A stretch of 64,000 bases of DNA from Acidobacterium capsulatum ATCC 51196 (GTDB taxonomy: Bacteria; Acidobacteriota; Terriglobia; Terriglobales; Acidobacteriaceae): NCBI RefSeq assembly GCF_000022565.1, contig NC_012483.1, positions 2,108,001 through 2,172,000 of the forward strand, written 5' to 3'. The translations under genes were made by a program, and so were the position numbers. Below, piece after piece: positions 1 through 7,948 of the stretch (the stretch's first letter is position 1; each line of letters opens with the position of its first letter). The notes under the pieces are model-generated. The model saw only the letters and a list, made by a program, of their open reading frames with translations, did not search any database and was not told where the DNA came from.

Positions 1-12
1 TCCGATGCAACT

Positions 13-750
13 ATGGTTCCGAACGCTGAATCCCCCGCCGGACTCAGCCAGATCGAGCGCGTCATCGATACCTTTACCGCGCCCGGCAAGACCTTTGAGG
101 ATATTCGCCGCAGCGCAAGCTGGTGGCTGCCCTGGCTGCTGGCCGTGATTGTGGGCCTCGGCTTCAGCTTTTCGGTGCAGTCGAGGGTGGGCTGGGCGCA
201 GGTCTACGACAACATCCTGCACCAGAGCCCCAAGCAGATGCAGCGCTTTGACCAGATGAAGCCCGAGCAGGAGGCGGCGGCCAAGAACATTGCGGTTAAA
301 TCCACGCAAATCAGCGCCTACGCTTTCCCAGTACTGGGCCTGCTCATCGCGGCCATCGTGGCCGGCGTGCTGATGGCCACCATCAACTTCGGCTTTGGCG
401 GCAAGGCCACCTTCGGCCAGATGTTCGCGGTCTACTACTACGCGGGCCTGCCCCTGCTGCTCAAATACATCCTGGCCATCATCACACTCTATGCCGGGCT
501 CGATCCCACGGCCTTCAATATGAAGAATCCCGTCGGCACCAATCTCGGCTATTATCTCGGCACAGGCACGCCGGCCTGGCTCACCTCGCTCGCCTCCTCG
601 CTCGATATCTTCAGCCTCTGGACCGCCATCCTGCTGGTCATCGGCTGCGCCGCCGTGGGCCGCGTCAAGAAAAGCTCGGCCGCCGTGGCCATCTTCGGCT
701 GGTGGTTCATTCTCATTGCCCTCAGTGCCGGTTCCGCGGCCATCTTCTAG
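13..750 (+). CDS. YIP1 family multi-pass membrane protein
   Basis: A 245-residue integral membrane protein resembling the YIP1/Yip1-domain family. Bacterial members are widespread but have no settled function. After a hydrophilic N-terminus (about 35 residues) there are about five hydrophobic segments, near residues 37-55, 100-125, 137-160, 195-215 and 222-243. The start is the first ATG in frame; the window begins only 12 bases upstream, so its promoter and ribosome site cannot be judged. It is convergent with fabF, and the two share a perfect 21-bp stem that probably terminates both. The family call rests on overall pattern, not on a catalytic motif. Confidence 0.7.
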   Translation: MVPNAESPAGLSQIERVIDTFTAPGKTFEDIRRSASWWLPWLLAVIVGLGFSFSVQSRVGWAQVYDNILHQSPKQMQRFDQMKPEQEAAAKNIAVKSTQISAYAFPVLGLLIAAIVAGVLMATINFGFGGKATFGQMFAVYYYAGLPLLLKYILAIITLYAGLDPTAFNMKNPVGTNLGYYLGTGTPAWLTSLASSLDIFSLWTAILLVIGCAAVGRVKKSSAAVAIFGWWFILIALSAGSAAIF

Positions 751-760
751 AGCATCCCGG

Positions 761-807
761 CTACAAACAACAACGGGAGCCTTCGCGGCTCCCGTTGTTG
801 TTTGTAG
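761..807. terminator. Bidirectional intrinsic terminator with 21-bp perfect stem
   Basis: Left arm 761-781 and right arm 787-807 are perfectly complementary around a TTCGC loop. The arms start and end in CTACAAACAACAAC / GTTGTTGTTTGTAG, so each strand has a GC-rich core next to a U-rich flank. It lies between the convergent YIP1 gene and fabF and can serve both. Confidence 0.85.
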
Positions 808-838
808 CTTATGAATCCGGTCTCGACGATCTGAGCGG

Positions 839-2086
839 CTAGTGCCAGCGCTTGAAGACCAGCGAGGCGTTGATGCCGCCAAAGCCGAAGGAGTTCGACA
901 GTGCCGCATCGATCTTGCCGCTCTGCGCGCGGTTGGCGAGGTAGTCCAGGCGGCAACCTTCGTCCACATTATCGAGGTTGATGGTGGGCGGCATCATCTG
1001 GTGGAGCAGCGCCTGCACCGTGATGCCGGCTTCCAGGCCGCCCGCGCCGCCCAGAAGGTGGCCGGTCATCGACTTGGTGGAGCTGACCTTCAGCTTGTGG
1101 CTCAGCGCATGCTCGCCAAACACCAGCTCGAGCGCGCGCGATTCATTGCCATCGCCCAGCGGCGTCGAGGTGGCATGCGCGTTCACATAGTCGATCTCGG
1201 AGGGCTGCATGCCTGCATCCTTGAGCGCGGCCCGCATGCTGCGCTGTGCGCCCTCACCCTCCGGCGCGATGCCGGTCATGTGGTAGGCATCGGCGCTCAT
1301 GCCGTAGCCGCAAATCTCGGCCAGGATGTTGGCTCCGCGCGCCTTGGCGTGCTCCAGCTCTTCGAGAATCAGGATGCCCGCGCCCTCGCCCACCACGAAG
1401 CCGTCGCGATCCTTGTCAAAGGGGCGGCTGGCCCGGGTCGGCTCGTCATTGCGGGTGGAAAGCGCGCGCAATGCCGCAAATCCGCCAACGGACATCGGGG
1501 TGACCGCGGCCTCGGAGCCGCCGGCGATCATGATGTCGGCATCGCCGCGCTCCACCACGCGATAGGCATCGCCGATGGAGTTGGCGCTGGTGGAGCAGGC
1601 CGTCGCCGTGGCCGAAATGGGCCCCTTGGCGCCGAGGCGAATGCTCACCTGCCCGGCCGCCATGTTAATGATGGCGCCCGGAATGAAGAAGGGAGAGATC
1701 TTGCGCGGCCCGCCGTTCATCAGGTTGGTGTGCTCGCGCTCGATGATCTCAAACCCGCCAATGCCCGACCCGATGAAGACGCCGATGCGCTCCGCATTCG
1801 ACGGCTCGATCTTCAGCCCGGCCGAGGCCACGGCCTCATCGCAGGCGGCGATGGCGAGGTGAATGAAGCGCGCCATCTTGCGCGCTTCTTTCTTGTCAAT
1901 GAAGCTGAGCGCGTCGAAGCCCTTCACCTCAGCGGCAAAGGTGACCGGATAGCCGGTGGCGTCAAAGCCGGTGATGGGCGCCATCCCGCTCTTGCCGGCC
2001 ACCAGATTTTTCCAGACTTCAGGCGCGGTGTTGCCTACTCCGCAAATCAGACCGAGCCCGGTTACCACGACACGCTTACGCTGCAA
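839..2086 (-). CDS. fabF: 3-oxoacyl-ACP synthase II (FabF)
   Basis: Beta-ketoacyl-ACP synthase that condenses malonyl-ACP with an acyl-ACP in type II fatty acid elongation in the cytoplasm. The 415 residues fit the family (about 410). The thiolase-fold Cys-His-His triad is visible: Cys164 in TATACSTSA, His304 in NAHATSTPLGD, His343 in GHLLGGAGG. The start appears to be TTG, because MQRKRVVVTGLG is the usual N-terminus and no ATG is available there. It begins 2 bases after the acpP stop, so the two genes form a tight operon and are probably translationally coupled. Confidence 0.95.
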   Translation of the reverse strand: MQRKRVVVTGLGLICGVGNTAPEVWKNLVAGKSGMAPITGFDATGYPVTFAAEVKGFDALSFIDKKEARKMARFIHLAIAACDEAVASAGLKIEPSNAERIGVFIGSGIGGFEIIEREHTNLMNGGPRKISPFFIPGAIINMAAGQVSIRLGAKGPISATATACSTSANSIGDAYRVVERGDADIMIAGGSEAAVTPMSVGGFAALRALSTRNDEPTRASRPFDKDRDGFVVGEGAGILILEELEHAKARGANILAEICGYGMSADAYHMTGIAPEGEGAQRSMRAALKDAGMQPSEIDYVNAHATSTPLGDGNESRALELVFGEHALSHKLKVSSTKSMTGHLLGGAGGLEAGITVQALLHQMMPPTINLDNVDEGCRLDYLANRAQSGKIDAALSNSFGFGGINASLVFKRWH

Positions 2087-2088
2087 GG

Positions 2089-2337
2089 CTACTTGCCGCC
2101 TTTCCCGTTCTTTTCGATGTACTCGATCGCGTCCTTGACGGTCTTGATCTTCTCGGCGTCTTCGTCGGGAATCTCAAGGTCAAAGGCCTCTTCGAACTGC
2201 ATCACCAGCTCGACGACGTCGAGCGAATCCGCGCCCAGATCTTCCTGGAACGACGCGCTGGGGGTCACCTCGGCCTCATCGACCTGAAGCTGCTCCACGA
2301 TAATCTGCTTAACCTTCTCCTCAACACCTGCTGCCAT
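2089..2337 (-). CDS. acpP: Acyl carrier protein
   Basis: Small acidic carrier (82 residues) that holds growing fatty acyl chains on a 4'-phosphopantetheine arm. The attachment serine is Ser38 in the [10 protein letters not shown] motif, and the acidic helix II and III ([17 protein letters not shown]) are typical. The ATG is preceded by GAGGAGAGCAC, a strong ribosome site. First gene of the acpP-fabF operon and divergent from rmuC across a 250-bp gap (2338-2588) that should hold both promoters. Confidence 0.97.
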   Translation of the reverse strand: MAAGVEEKVKQIIVEQLQVDEAEVTPSASFQEDLGADSLDVVELVMQFEEAFDLEIPDEDAEKIKTVKDAIEYIEKNGKGGK

Positions 2338-2588
2338 GTGCTCTCCTCTGTTTCCTACAACTTAAGATTGCCTCGGGAGGAGTTAGGTTTTGCGGACACA
2401 ACTTTCCCCCGGCTCGAAATTTCAAGTCTACCGGGCGCTCTTACCCATGTAAAGATGGATGCGCCCGGGCCGCGGGAAGTCTCACACTTTGCCGGGCCCC
2501 TGCCAAGCCACATCGTACCGCAGAGCTGTGGAAACCCGGCGAAAAAGCGGGTGCCGCTCCGGCCGCCGCCCGGCTGTATAGTCCTGCT

Positions 2589-4106
2589 ATGCCTCTTGTT
2601 GCCATCGTCTTCGTAGTAGCCGCCCTGGGGGCGGGAATCGCCGTGGGAGCCTGGTTTGGCTCGCGCCTGGCCGCCAGCGAGCGGCGGGCGGAAAAAGCCC
2701 AGTCCGAGGCCGCCCTGCAGGCCGCGCAGGCACAGCTTGACCCCGCGCGCCAGCAGGCCGCCGAACTGGCCCTCCTGACCGAGGAGCTGCGCGCCCAGGT
2801 GGCCGAGGCCCGCGACAAGGCCGCCCGCGCCGAAACCGAAGCCGCACGCCTGCCCGACCTGCGCGCCGCGCTCGACGCCTCAGAAGAAGACAAAGCGCGC
2901 CTGCGGCAGGAACTCTCGGCCGCGCAGGCGGAGATGGCACGGCTCGGCACCCAGCTTCGCAATGAGCGCGACAACGCGCAGGAGAAGCTGCAGATGCTGA
3001 TGGGCGCGCGCGAGGAGCTGACAAACCAGTTCAAGACGCTGGCCCAGAGCATTCTTGAGGAGAAATCAAAGGTCTTTACCGAGCAGAACCAGGCCAATCT
3101 CGGGCAATTGCTCACGCCGATTCGCGAGAAATTCACCGAATTTCAGCAGAAGGTCACCGAACTGCGCGACCAGGGCATCAAGAGCAGCGCCGAGCTGGGC
3201 CAGCAGATCAAGGGGCTGAGCGATCTCAACCAGCAACTCTCAAAAGAGGCCAACAGCCTGGTGGAGGCGCTCAAAGGCTCGTCGAAGACGCAGGGCGACT
3301 GGGGCGAGTTCATTCTGGAGCAGATTCTGGAGTCGGCCGGGCTGCAGAAGGACCGGCAATACCGCGTGCAGGAGAGCTTCACCCGCGAGGACGGCACGCG
3401 CGCGCAGCCGGACGTGATTGTCTCGCTGCCCGAGGGCAAGCACCTCATCGTGGACTCAAAGGTGTCTCTGCGCGACTACAGCGACTACTGCGCGGCCGAA
3501 GAGGACGCCGCCCATGAGGCCTCCCTTGCGCGTCACCTGGCCGCCATTCACGCGCACATCAAGGAGCTTTCGCGCCGCAACTATCACACGCTCTATGGGC
3601 TGCGCTCGATCGACTTTGTGGTGATGTTCGTGCCCATTGAGCCAGCCTATATGCTCGCGCTGGCGCATGACAGCAGCCTGTGGCAGAAGGCCTGGGAGCA
3701 GAATGTGCTGCTGGTGGGCCCGAGCACCTTGCTGTTTGTGGTGCGCACCGTCGCCCAGCTCTGGCGGCAGGAGGACCAGACGCGCAATGTACAGGAGATC
3801 GTCCGTCGCGGCGGCGAACTCTATGACAAGCTCTCGGCCTTTGCCAAAGACCTGACGGACGTGGGCAAGAATCTGGATGCGGCCCGCGCCTCCTATGATG
3901 AGGCCTATAAAAAGCTCGCGCAGGGGCGCGGCAACGCCATTCGCCAGGCCGAATTGCTGCGCCAGCTCGGCGTGAAAGCGACCAAAAAGCTGCCCGGCGA
4001 GCTGGTGGAAATGGCCCGCGGCGAGCACGGCGCAGCAGAGATGGAAGGCGGCCAGCTCTCGCTTGCCGCGGCAGCCGACGAAGAATCGAGCGAAGACGGC
4101 GAATAG
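2589..4106 (+). CDS. rmuC: DNA recombination protein RmuC
   Basis: RmuC-family protein (505 residues), thought to limit inversions at short inverted repeats and to contain a PD-(D/E)XK-like nuclease core. An N-terminal membrane anchor (residues 4-24) is followed by a long Ala/Glu/Arg-rich coiled coil (about 30-205). The conserved core is about 225-420 and includes GDWGEFILEQILESAGL, LIVDSKVSLRDY and the FVVMFVPIEPAY segment. An acidic tail follows. The ATG is the first in frame; no strong Shine-Dalgarno is seen. Stand-alone gene divergent from acpP. Confidence 0.9.
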   Translation: MPLVAIVFVVAALGAGIAVGAWFGSRLAASERRAEKAQSEAALQAAQAQLDPARQQAAELALLTEELRAQVAEARDKAARAETEAARLPDLRAALDASEEDKARLRQELSAAQAEMARLGTQLRNERDNAQEKLQMLMGAREELTNQFKTLAQSILEEKSKVFTEQNQANLGQLLTPIREKFTEFQQKVTELRDQGIKSSAELGQQIKGLSDLNQQLSKEANSLVEALKGSSKTQGDWGEFILEQILESAGLQKDRQYRVQESFTREDGTRAQPDVIVSLPEGKHLIVDSKVSLRDYSDYCAAEEDAAHEASLARHLAAIHAHIKELSRRNYHTLYGLRSIDFVVMFVPIEPAYMLALAHDSSLWQKAWEQNVLLVGPSTLLFVVRTVAQLWRQEDQTRNVQEIVRRGGELYDKLSAFAKDLTDVGKNLDAARASYDEAYKKLAQGRGNAIRQAELLRQLGVKATKKLPGELVEMARGEHGAAEMEGGQLSLAAAADEESSEDGE

Positions 4107-4159
4107 CGCGAAGACGCTTTAATGCTTTATAAATCAATGGCTTATAGAGCAGACGCGTT

Positions 4160-4185
4160 ATAATGTGAATCCGGATTCACATTAT
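4160..4185. promoter_or_regulatory. Perfect 26-bp palindrome, TGTGAATCCGGATTCACA core
   Basis: Every base of 4160-4185 pairs with its mirror base. The arms are ATAATGTGAATCC and its reverse complement. The same core recurs twice within 250 bp. Spacing and symmetry suggest a dimeric repressor site, for example TetR-like, but no regulator gene is adjacent, so this is inference. Confidence 0.55.
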
Positions 4186-4264
4186 TCGGAAAAGGTGCGC
4201 GGAATTCGCATTTTATTGCGCTGTATTTCCCTGAAAATAAATGGCTTATGTGCGATTCGCGGAA

Positions 4265-4286
4265 AATGTGAATTCGGATTCACTTT
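4265..4286. promoter_or_regulatory. Second copy of the TGTGAAT/ATTCAC palindrome
   Basis: AATGTGAAT, TCGG, ATTCACTTT. It matches the first copy except for the centre and one changed base in the right arm (ATTCACTT instead of ATTCACAT). It lies about 104 bp after the first copy. Confidence 0.5.
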
Positions 4287-4391
4287 CGGCTGTTTTTTCT
4301 CGCCGTACTAGGAGGCGAGCAGTGCAAGTGCAATGCCTGCCGGGCTAAACACTGAAAATAATACACTTGTGGCGGGCCGGGCGGCGCGGTG

Positions 4392-4413
4392 AATGTGAAT
4401 CTGAATTCACATT
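4392..4413. promoter_or_regulatory. Third copy of the TGTGAAT/ATTCACA palindrome
   Basis: AATGTGAAT, CTGA, ATTCACATT. Both 9-bp arms are intact and only the central four bases differ from perfect symmetry. It lies about 127 bp after the second copy. Confidence 0.55.
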
Positions 4414-4515
4414 TCCGCACGGCAGCGCTGCATGATTTTACTTCTCTTTCCATGGTAGCCGGAAAGGGGTATTTTCCCGGCGCGGAGCCGTCCGGACGCT
4501 AACCGGCGGATTTGC

Positions 4516-4585
4516 GGACTGGCTGGCTCGCTGACTTGCTGACCCGCTGACCTGCTAGCTTGCTGACTGGCTGACTCGCTCACTC
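4516..4585 (+). repeat. Degenerate octamer tandem array, unit CTGACYYG
   Basis: About eight tandem 8-bp units such as CTGACTTG, CTGACCCG, CTGACCTG and CTGACTGG run up to the 3' end of the HIT gene. The same unit forms arrays at 24003-24088, 52043-52131, 56204-56242 and 56614-56655. There are no spacers, so this is not CRISPR. Confidence 0.85.
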
Positions 4586-5152
4586 CGCCCAGGCGGTGCG
4601 CAGCCGCTGCCAGGTCACTTTGAGGTCTTCGGGCAGGATGCGGGTCTCGGCGACGACGGTCATGAAGTTGGTGTCGCCGGTCCAACGCGGCATGGCGTGG
4701 AAGTGGAGGTGGGTATCGACGCCGGCCCCGGCGGCCTTGCCGAGGTTGAGGCCAAAGTTGAAGCCCTCGGGGTGGTAGACCCCGGCGAGCACCTGCTCGA
4801 CCTTCTGGGCCATCGTCATCATCTCCTCGGCGGCCTCAGGGGCGAGGGCGGCGAGCGATGCCTGATGCACGTAGGGCACCACCATCACGTGACCGGCGGT
4901 GTAAGGAAAGCGATTGAGGCAGAGGTAATTGTGCCGGCCGCGGGCGACCAACAGGGCGGCCTGCTCGGCGTCGTCCGGGGGCATGCCGGCGGCGATGGCG
5001 GCATCGACCGAACCGAGCAGATTGCAGAAGACGCAGCGCGATTCCTGCCCGGCGGGATAGTAGGCGTCCAGTTCCGGAGCGATCCCGGGCCGCAGGGCTT
5101 TATCCGCCGAGGTGACGTACGCGTACCGCCAAGGGGTCCAGAGGTAGTCCAT
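4580..5152 (-). CDS. HIT family nucleotide hydrolase/transferase
   Basis: Histidine-triad protein of about 190 residues. The triad HLHFHAMPRW places His148, His150 and His152 at the active site; the family hydrolyses or transfers nucleotides from dinucleoside polyphosphates or nucleotidyl adducts. CVFC (Cys40/Cys43) and HNYLCLNRFPYTAGHVMVVP fit the long bacterial HIT branch, in which His and Cys residues may bind zinc. I start at MDYLWTPWRY, typical of relatives; an upstream in-frame ATG at 5185 would add 11 residues of low-complexity sequence. The octamer array abuts its stop. The upstream ATPase gene ends 41 bp away on the same strand. Confidence 0.88.
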   Translation of the reverse strand: MDYLWTPWRYAYVTSADKALRPGIAPELDAYYPAGQESRCVFCNLLGSVDAAIAAGMPPDDAEQAALLVARGRHNYLCLNRFPYTAGHVMVVPYVHQASLAALAPEAAEEMMTMAQKVEQVLAGVYHPEGFNFGLNLGKAAGAGVDTHLHFHAMPRWTGDTNFMTVVAETRILPEDLKVTWQRLRTAWAE

Positions 5153-5193
5153 ACAGGGGAGTTTAGCAAGGGGGGATGGCGGCATGTTTCAAC

Positions 5194-6393
5194 TCAGGCG
5201 CCCAAAGATCTCCACTCATCCCCGGGCATGATGCGTTTCATGAATTCATCGAAGAGAGGCACTGTGAATGCTGTATCTCCATGCGTCGGACTCCAGACCA
5301 TCCCCTTGCCTATCAGGCTGGCGCGTGTTGGCCCCAGCGACTGCACGGTCCGCCCTAATTCGTCTGCAATGTCTCCCGACCGATGGGGTCCCGGCCCAAG
5401 TTCCGCCATTGCCCGCAGGTATTTCTTCTCGGTTGGAGTCAACCGGTCAAAACGAACGCGGAAAAAGCTCTCATCCAGAGCCGCGATCGCTTCATCGGAG
5501 GCTTCGATAACATCGCTCTGGCGAATGGGACTCTTGGCGGCAAGGTCCCACGTATGCTTTCCCCACTCCTGCAAGAAGTAGGGATAGCCATGAGTTTTCT
5601 CGACGATGCTTTTCACCGCGAGATCCTCAATTTCCACCCCTTCCTGTCGCACAGGTTTCACGATGGCATCCGTAGCATCAGTGGAACTTAAAGGTCCGAT
5701 TTCCGGGAAGTCGAATAACCGCTCGGCGTAGGATTTTGCCTCCCCCATGCGTCCACGCAACTGCGGTAAGCCGGCACCGATCACAGTCACAGGCAGCTTC
5801 TCCTGCGCGCAGCGGTGAAGCGCTGAAATCAGCGCGGCCAATTGGGGTTCTTCGACGTATTGCAGTTCGTCAATGAAGATAATGAGAGCAGTCCCAGCAG
5901 CTTTGGCAGCCATACCAGCCTGCTTCAACAATGTCGAAAGGTCTCCTTCCAGATCGCCGTTGTCGGCCAGTCCTGGTTCCGGATCGTAATCGAGTCCCAC
6001 TTCGATATCGCTATAGGTCACCTTCAACTTTCCCGCAAAACCGGCCAGCGCCCGAAGCGCCCGGATGGCGTAGTCTTTCGCCGCTTCCTTCTTGCTCAAA
6101 TTGAGCAGGGCCAGGCGCAAGGCTGGAGCAAGCAAAGCGGGGAGAGAGCGATGCTCTGGAGCCTCAATGCGAACAGTCTGCATGCCCATAGACTCTGCGT
6201 CGTGGCGAATCTGATCGAGTAGCACAGTCTTACCAACACCCCGGAGACCGACCAGCATCAGACTCTTCGCCGAGCGACCAAGGCGAAGCCGCTGCAGGCG
6301 CACGTTCGCGTCCTGCAGGATGGTGGTGCGACCCGCCAGAGCAGGCGGCGGGCTGCCAGCGCCAGGGGCATACGGGTTACGAACAGGATCCAT
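5194..6393 (-). CDS. Stand-alone AAA-type ATP-binding protein
   Basis: A 399-residue P-loop ATPase with a STAND/ORC-like architecture. Walker A GLRGVGKT is near residues 49-56 and Walker B IIFIDEL near 165. It continues into a helical region and a C-terminal winged-helix-like part (LTPTEKKYLRAMAELG...SGDIADELGRT). Substrate and partner are unknown; relatives are annotated only as ATP-binding proteins. The start is ATG at 6393; the TTG six codons upstream is less likely. There is no good Shine-Dalgarno. A 47-bp repeat overlaps the region just upstream and recurs at 7636-7682. Base composition is slightly less GC-rich than its neighbours, which may mean later acquisition. Confidence 0.75.
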   Translation of the reverse strand: MDPVRNPYAPGAGSPPPALAGRTTILQDANVRLQRLRLGRSAKSLMLVGLRGVGKTVLLDQIRHDAESMGMQTVRIEAPEHRSLPALLAPALRLALLNLSKKEAAKDYAIRALRALAGFAGKLKVTYSDIEVGLDYDPEPGLADNGDLEGDLSTLLKQAGMAAKAAGTALIIFIDELQYVEEPQLAALISALHRCAQEKLPVTVIGAGLPQLRGRMGEAKSYAERLFDFPEIGPLSSTDATDAIVKPVRQEGVEIEDLAVKSIVEKTHGYPYFLQEWGKHTWDLAAKSPIRQSDVIEASDEAIAALDESFFRVRFDRLTPTEKKYLRAMAELGPGPHRSGDIADELGRTVQSLGPTRASLIGKGMVWSPTHGDTAFTVPLFDEFMKRIMPGDEWRSLGA

Positions 6394-6402
6394 ATATATA
6401 AA

Positions 6403-6449
6403 GTTTAGCAAAGTTATCTAAAAAGCATAAACTCTCTAATTTCCGTATA
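6403..6449. repeat. 47-bp repeat, copy A
   Basis: AT-rich segment beginning GTTTAGCAAAGTTATC and ending CTAATTTCCGTATA. It matches 7636-7682 at 36 of 47 positions, same orientation. It sits immediately upstream of the ATPase ATG (minus strand), so it probably overlaps that promoter. Confidence 0.65.
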
Positions 6450-6515
6450 GAGTGGCGTTAGGAATCCATTCACTTTGCGCGCTGGAGTCTCTTCCCTCAA
6501 TGAGACAATCCCCCT

Positions 6516-7595
6516 ATGCAGCCTATGTTTCGGACTCCCCTGTTGAGTCTTGCCGCTGTCTTTGGTCTCGGGCTTTCGAGCGCTCTTGCGGCGGGCTTGC
6601 CTGCCACCTCCGCGCAGGCGACCGCGCCCTCTGCTGCCACCACGCCTCATGCCGCCGCGGCGGCACATGTGGCCGGGCCGCTGGCGATGCCTACGTTCAA
6701 GCCGCTCAGGAAGCATCCTGTTGTGGCGCTGAGCTTTGACGATCTGCCGGCGGCGGGCGGGCTGCGGCCGGGCGAGTCGCGCGTCAGCATTCTCACGGCG
6801 CTCAGTCACGAGCTGCGGGCCGCGCACATGAAGGGCGTCTATGGCTATGTGAATGCCGTGGATCTGCCGGGCGACCCGGATTGCCAGCATGCGCTCGAAA
6901 TCTGGATGCGGGCCGGCATGCGGCTCGGCAGCCATACCTGGTCGCATCCCGCGCTCGATGACGTGACGGCCAGCGCCTACGAGGCCAACATCGCGAAGAA
7001 CGAGCCCTATGTGCAGCAGTACGCGGACGCGAACGGCAAGAAGACGGACTGGCACTGGTTCCGGTACCCGTATCTCGAAGAGGGCAACACGGCCGAAAAG
7101 CATGAGGACGTGCGCCGCTGGCTCCGCGCGCATGGCTACCGCGTGGCCGAGGTGACGCTGAATTTCAACGACGACGACTGGGGCGACGCCTATCTGCGCT
7201 GCAAAGAGAAGGGCGACACGGCCGGCATCGACTGGCTGGAGAAGAGCTACCTCGCCAGCGCCGCCGCCTACATCCCAGTGGAGCGCCAGCGCGAGCAGAT
7301 CGCCTTCGGGCATGAGATTCCGAACGTGCTGCTGCTGCACGGCACCGAGTTCACGACGCTGATGCTGCCGCGCCTGATTACGCTGTTGCGGAGCGAGGGC
7401 TTCCGCTTCTCGACCGTACCCAAAGTGGAGCGCAACCGCGCCTACCGCACCGATCCGGTGGTGGGCATTCCGGGGGGAGCGAATTTCACCAACGAAGTGC
7501 TGGCGATGCGCGGCATCAAGGTGCCCTACCCGAAGGCGCTCAGCGAGCCGCATGCGAAGCTCGACAGCATTTGCGGTGGAGAGAGCGGCGAATAA
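6516..7595 (+). CDS. Secreted polysaccharide deacetylase family protein
   Basis: A NodB-like carbohydrate esterase (CE4 family) of 359 residues that should remove acetyl groups from an N-acetylated glycan or peptidoglycan outside the cytoplasm. A signal peptide spans about 1-26 (LLSLAAVFGLGLSSALAAG), followed by an Ala/Pro-rich linker to about 60. The metal-site motifs are present: SFDDLP with Asp75/Asp76, GSHTWSHP with His140/His144, and RYPYLEEG (Arg183, Pro185). The FDDLP variant instead of TFDDG is seen in a divergent CE4 branch. Lone gene, flanked by the two 47-bp repeats. Confidence 0.85.
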   Translation: MQPMFRTPLLSLAAVFGLGLSSALAAGLPATSAQATAPSAATTPHAAAAAHVAGPLAMPTFKPLRKHPVVALSFDDLPAAGGLRPGESRVSILTALSHELRAAHMKGVYGYVNAVDLPGDPDCQHALEIWMRAGMRLGSHTWSHPALDDVTASAYEANIAKNEPYVQQYADANGKKTDWHWFRYPYLEEGNTAEKHEDVRRWLRAHGYRVAEVTLNFNDDDWGDAYLRCKEKGDTAGIDWLEKSYLASAAAYIPVERQREQIAFGHEIPNVLLLHGTEFTTLMLPRLITLLRSEGFRFSTVPKVERNRAYRTDPVVGIPGGANFTNEVLAMRGIKVPYPKALSEPHAKLDSICGGESGE

Positions 7596-7635
7596 CCCGG
7601 GCGCGTCGCAAGCAAGGGGACCGCAAATATAGCAA

Positions 7636-7682
7636 AGTTAGCAAAGTTATGGGGAAAACATAAACTTCCTAATTTTCCTATA
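7636..7682. repeat. 47-bp repeat, copy B
   Basis: Begins AGTTAGCAAAGTTATG and ends CTAATTTTCCTATA; 36 of 47 positions match copy A at 6403-6449. A tandem AGCAAAGTT 9-mer precedes it (7631-7648). No gene starts at this copy. Confidence 0.6.
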
Positions 7683-7730
7683 AATCTGCGCCGCGGCCAT
7701 TGTTTGCAAGCAATGGGCAGAAGCAGAAAA

Positions 7731-7755
7731 AACGGCAGGCGCGCGGCCTGCCGTC
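7731..7755 (-). terminator. Probable intrinsic terminator, metK side
   Basis: On the minus strand ACGGCAGGC pairs with GCCTGCCGT around a CGCGC loop, followed by TTTTTT. The orientation fits transcription coming from metK, although a second hairpin (7898-7926) lies closer. Confidence 0.6.
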
Positions 7756-7800
7756 TCAGACTGTTGACAGAATTGATTGGGGTAGAACAAGCATCGCGCA

Positions 7801-7856
7801 GGGGCTAAAAGCCCGCCAATTTTATTGGGCTTGATCGGCATGACTGAAGTCATGCC
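7801..7856. repeat. REP-like palindromic element
   Basis: Nested inverted repeats: GGGC/GCCC around TAAAA, AAGCCC/GGGCTT (7809-7814, 7827-7832), and GGCATGAC TGAA GTCATGCC (7837-7856). The style matches the hairpins at 62844-62895. It resembles dispersed intergenic repeats of Acidobacteriota; family membership is inferred. Confidence 0.5.
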
Positions 7857-7897
7857 CTGTTACAAAACGATTGCGGCATAGGTATGTCACCAACATC

Positions 7898-7930
7898 AAA
7901 CGGCAGGCCGATGGCCTGCCGTTTTTGTTT
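7898..7930. terminator. Hairpin terminator between deacetylase and metK
   Basis: AAACGGCAGGCC GAT GGCCTGCCGTTT is a perfect 12-bp stem. On the plus strand it is followed by TTGTTTTG; on the minus strand the U-tract is short (TTTGATG). It could act in both directions and lies 20 bp beyond the metK stop. Confidence 0.7.
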
Positions 7931-7948
7931 TGTCTCTGACGAAAGCAG

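Larger units (their letters stand above)
4107..4579. other. Non-coding region with palindromes and an octamer array
   Basis: About 470 bases between rmuC and the HIT gene with no convincing gene. It holds three copies of a TGTGAAT-N4-ATTCAC palindrome (4160-4185, 4265-4286, 4392-4413), short recurring ATGGCTTAT words near 4136 and 4241, and an octamer array at 4516-4585. The first half is AT-richer than its surroundings. Confidence 0.7.
7596..7948. other. Intergenic region with repeat copy B, terminators and a REP-like element
   Basis: About 350 bases between the deacetylase and metK with no gene. In order it holds the 47-bp repeat copy B, a hairpin at 7731-7755, a REP-like unit at 7801-7856 and a hairpin at 7898-7926. 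Confidence 0.7.

Noticed and set aside
842-2287. A 481-codon plus-strand ORF opposite fabF and acpP
   Set aside because: GC-rich mirror frame; it has no family motif, and the minus strand carries clear fabF and acpP with catalytic residues.
4516-4585. CRISPR array
   Set aside because: Units are 8 bp, in direct tandem with no spacers.
4407-4685. ORF rich in SASQQASRSAG-like repeats on the minus strand
   Set aside because: It is only the translation of the octamer array, and ends inside the HIT gene; not a protein gene.
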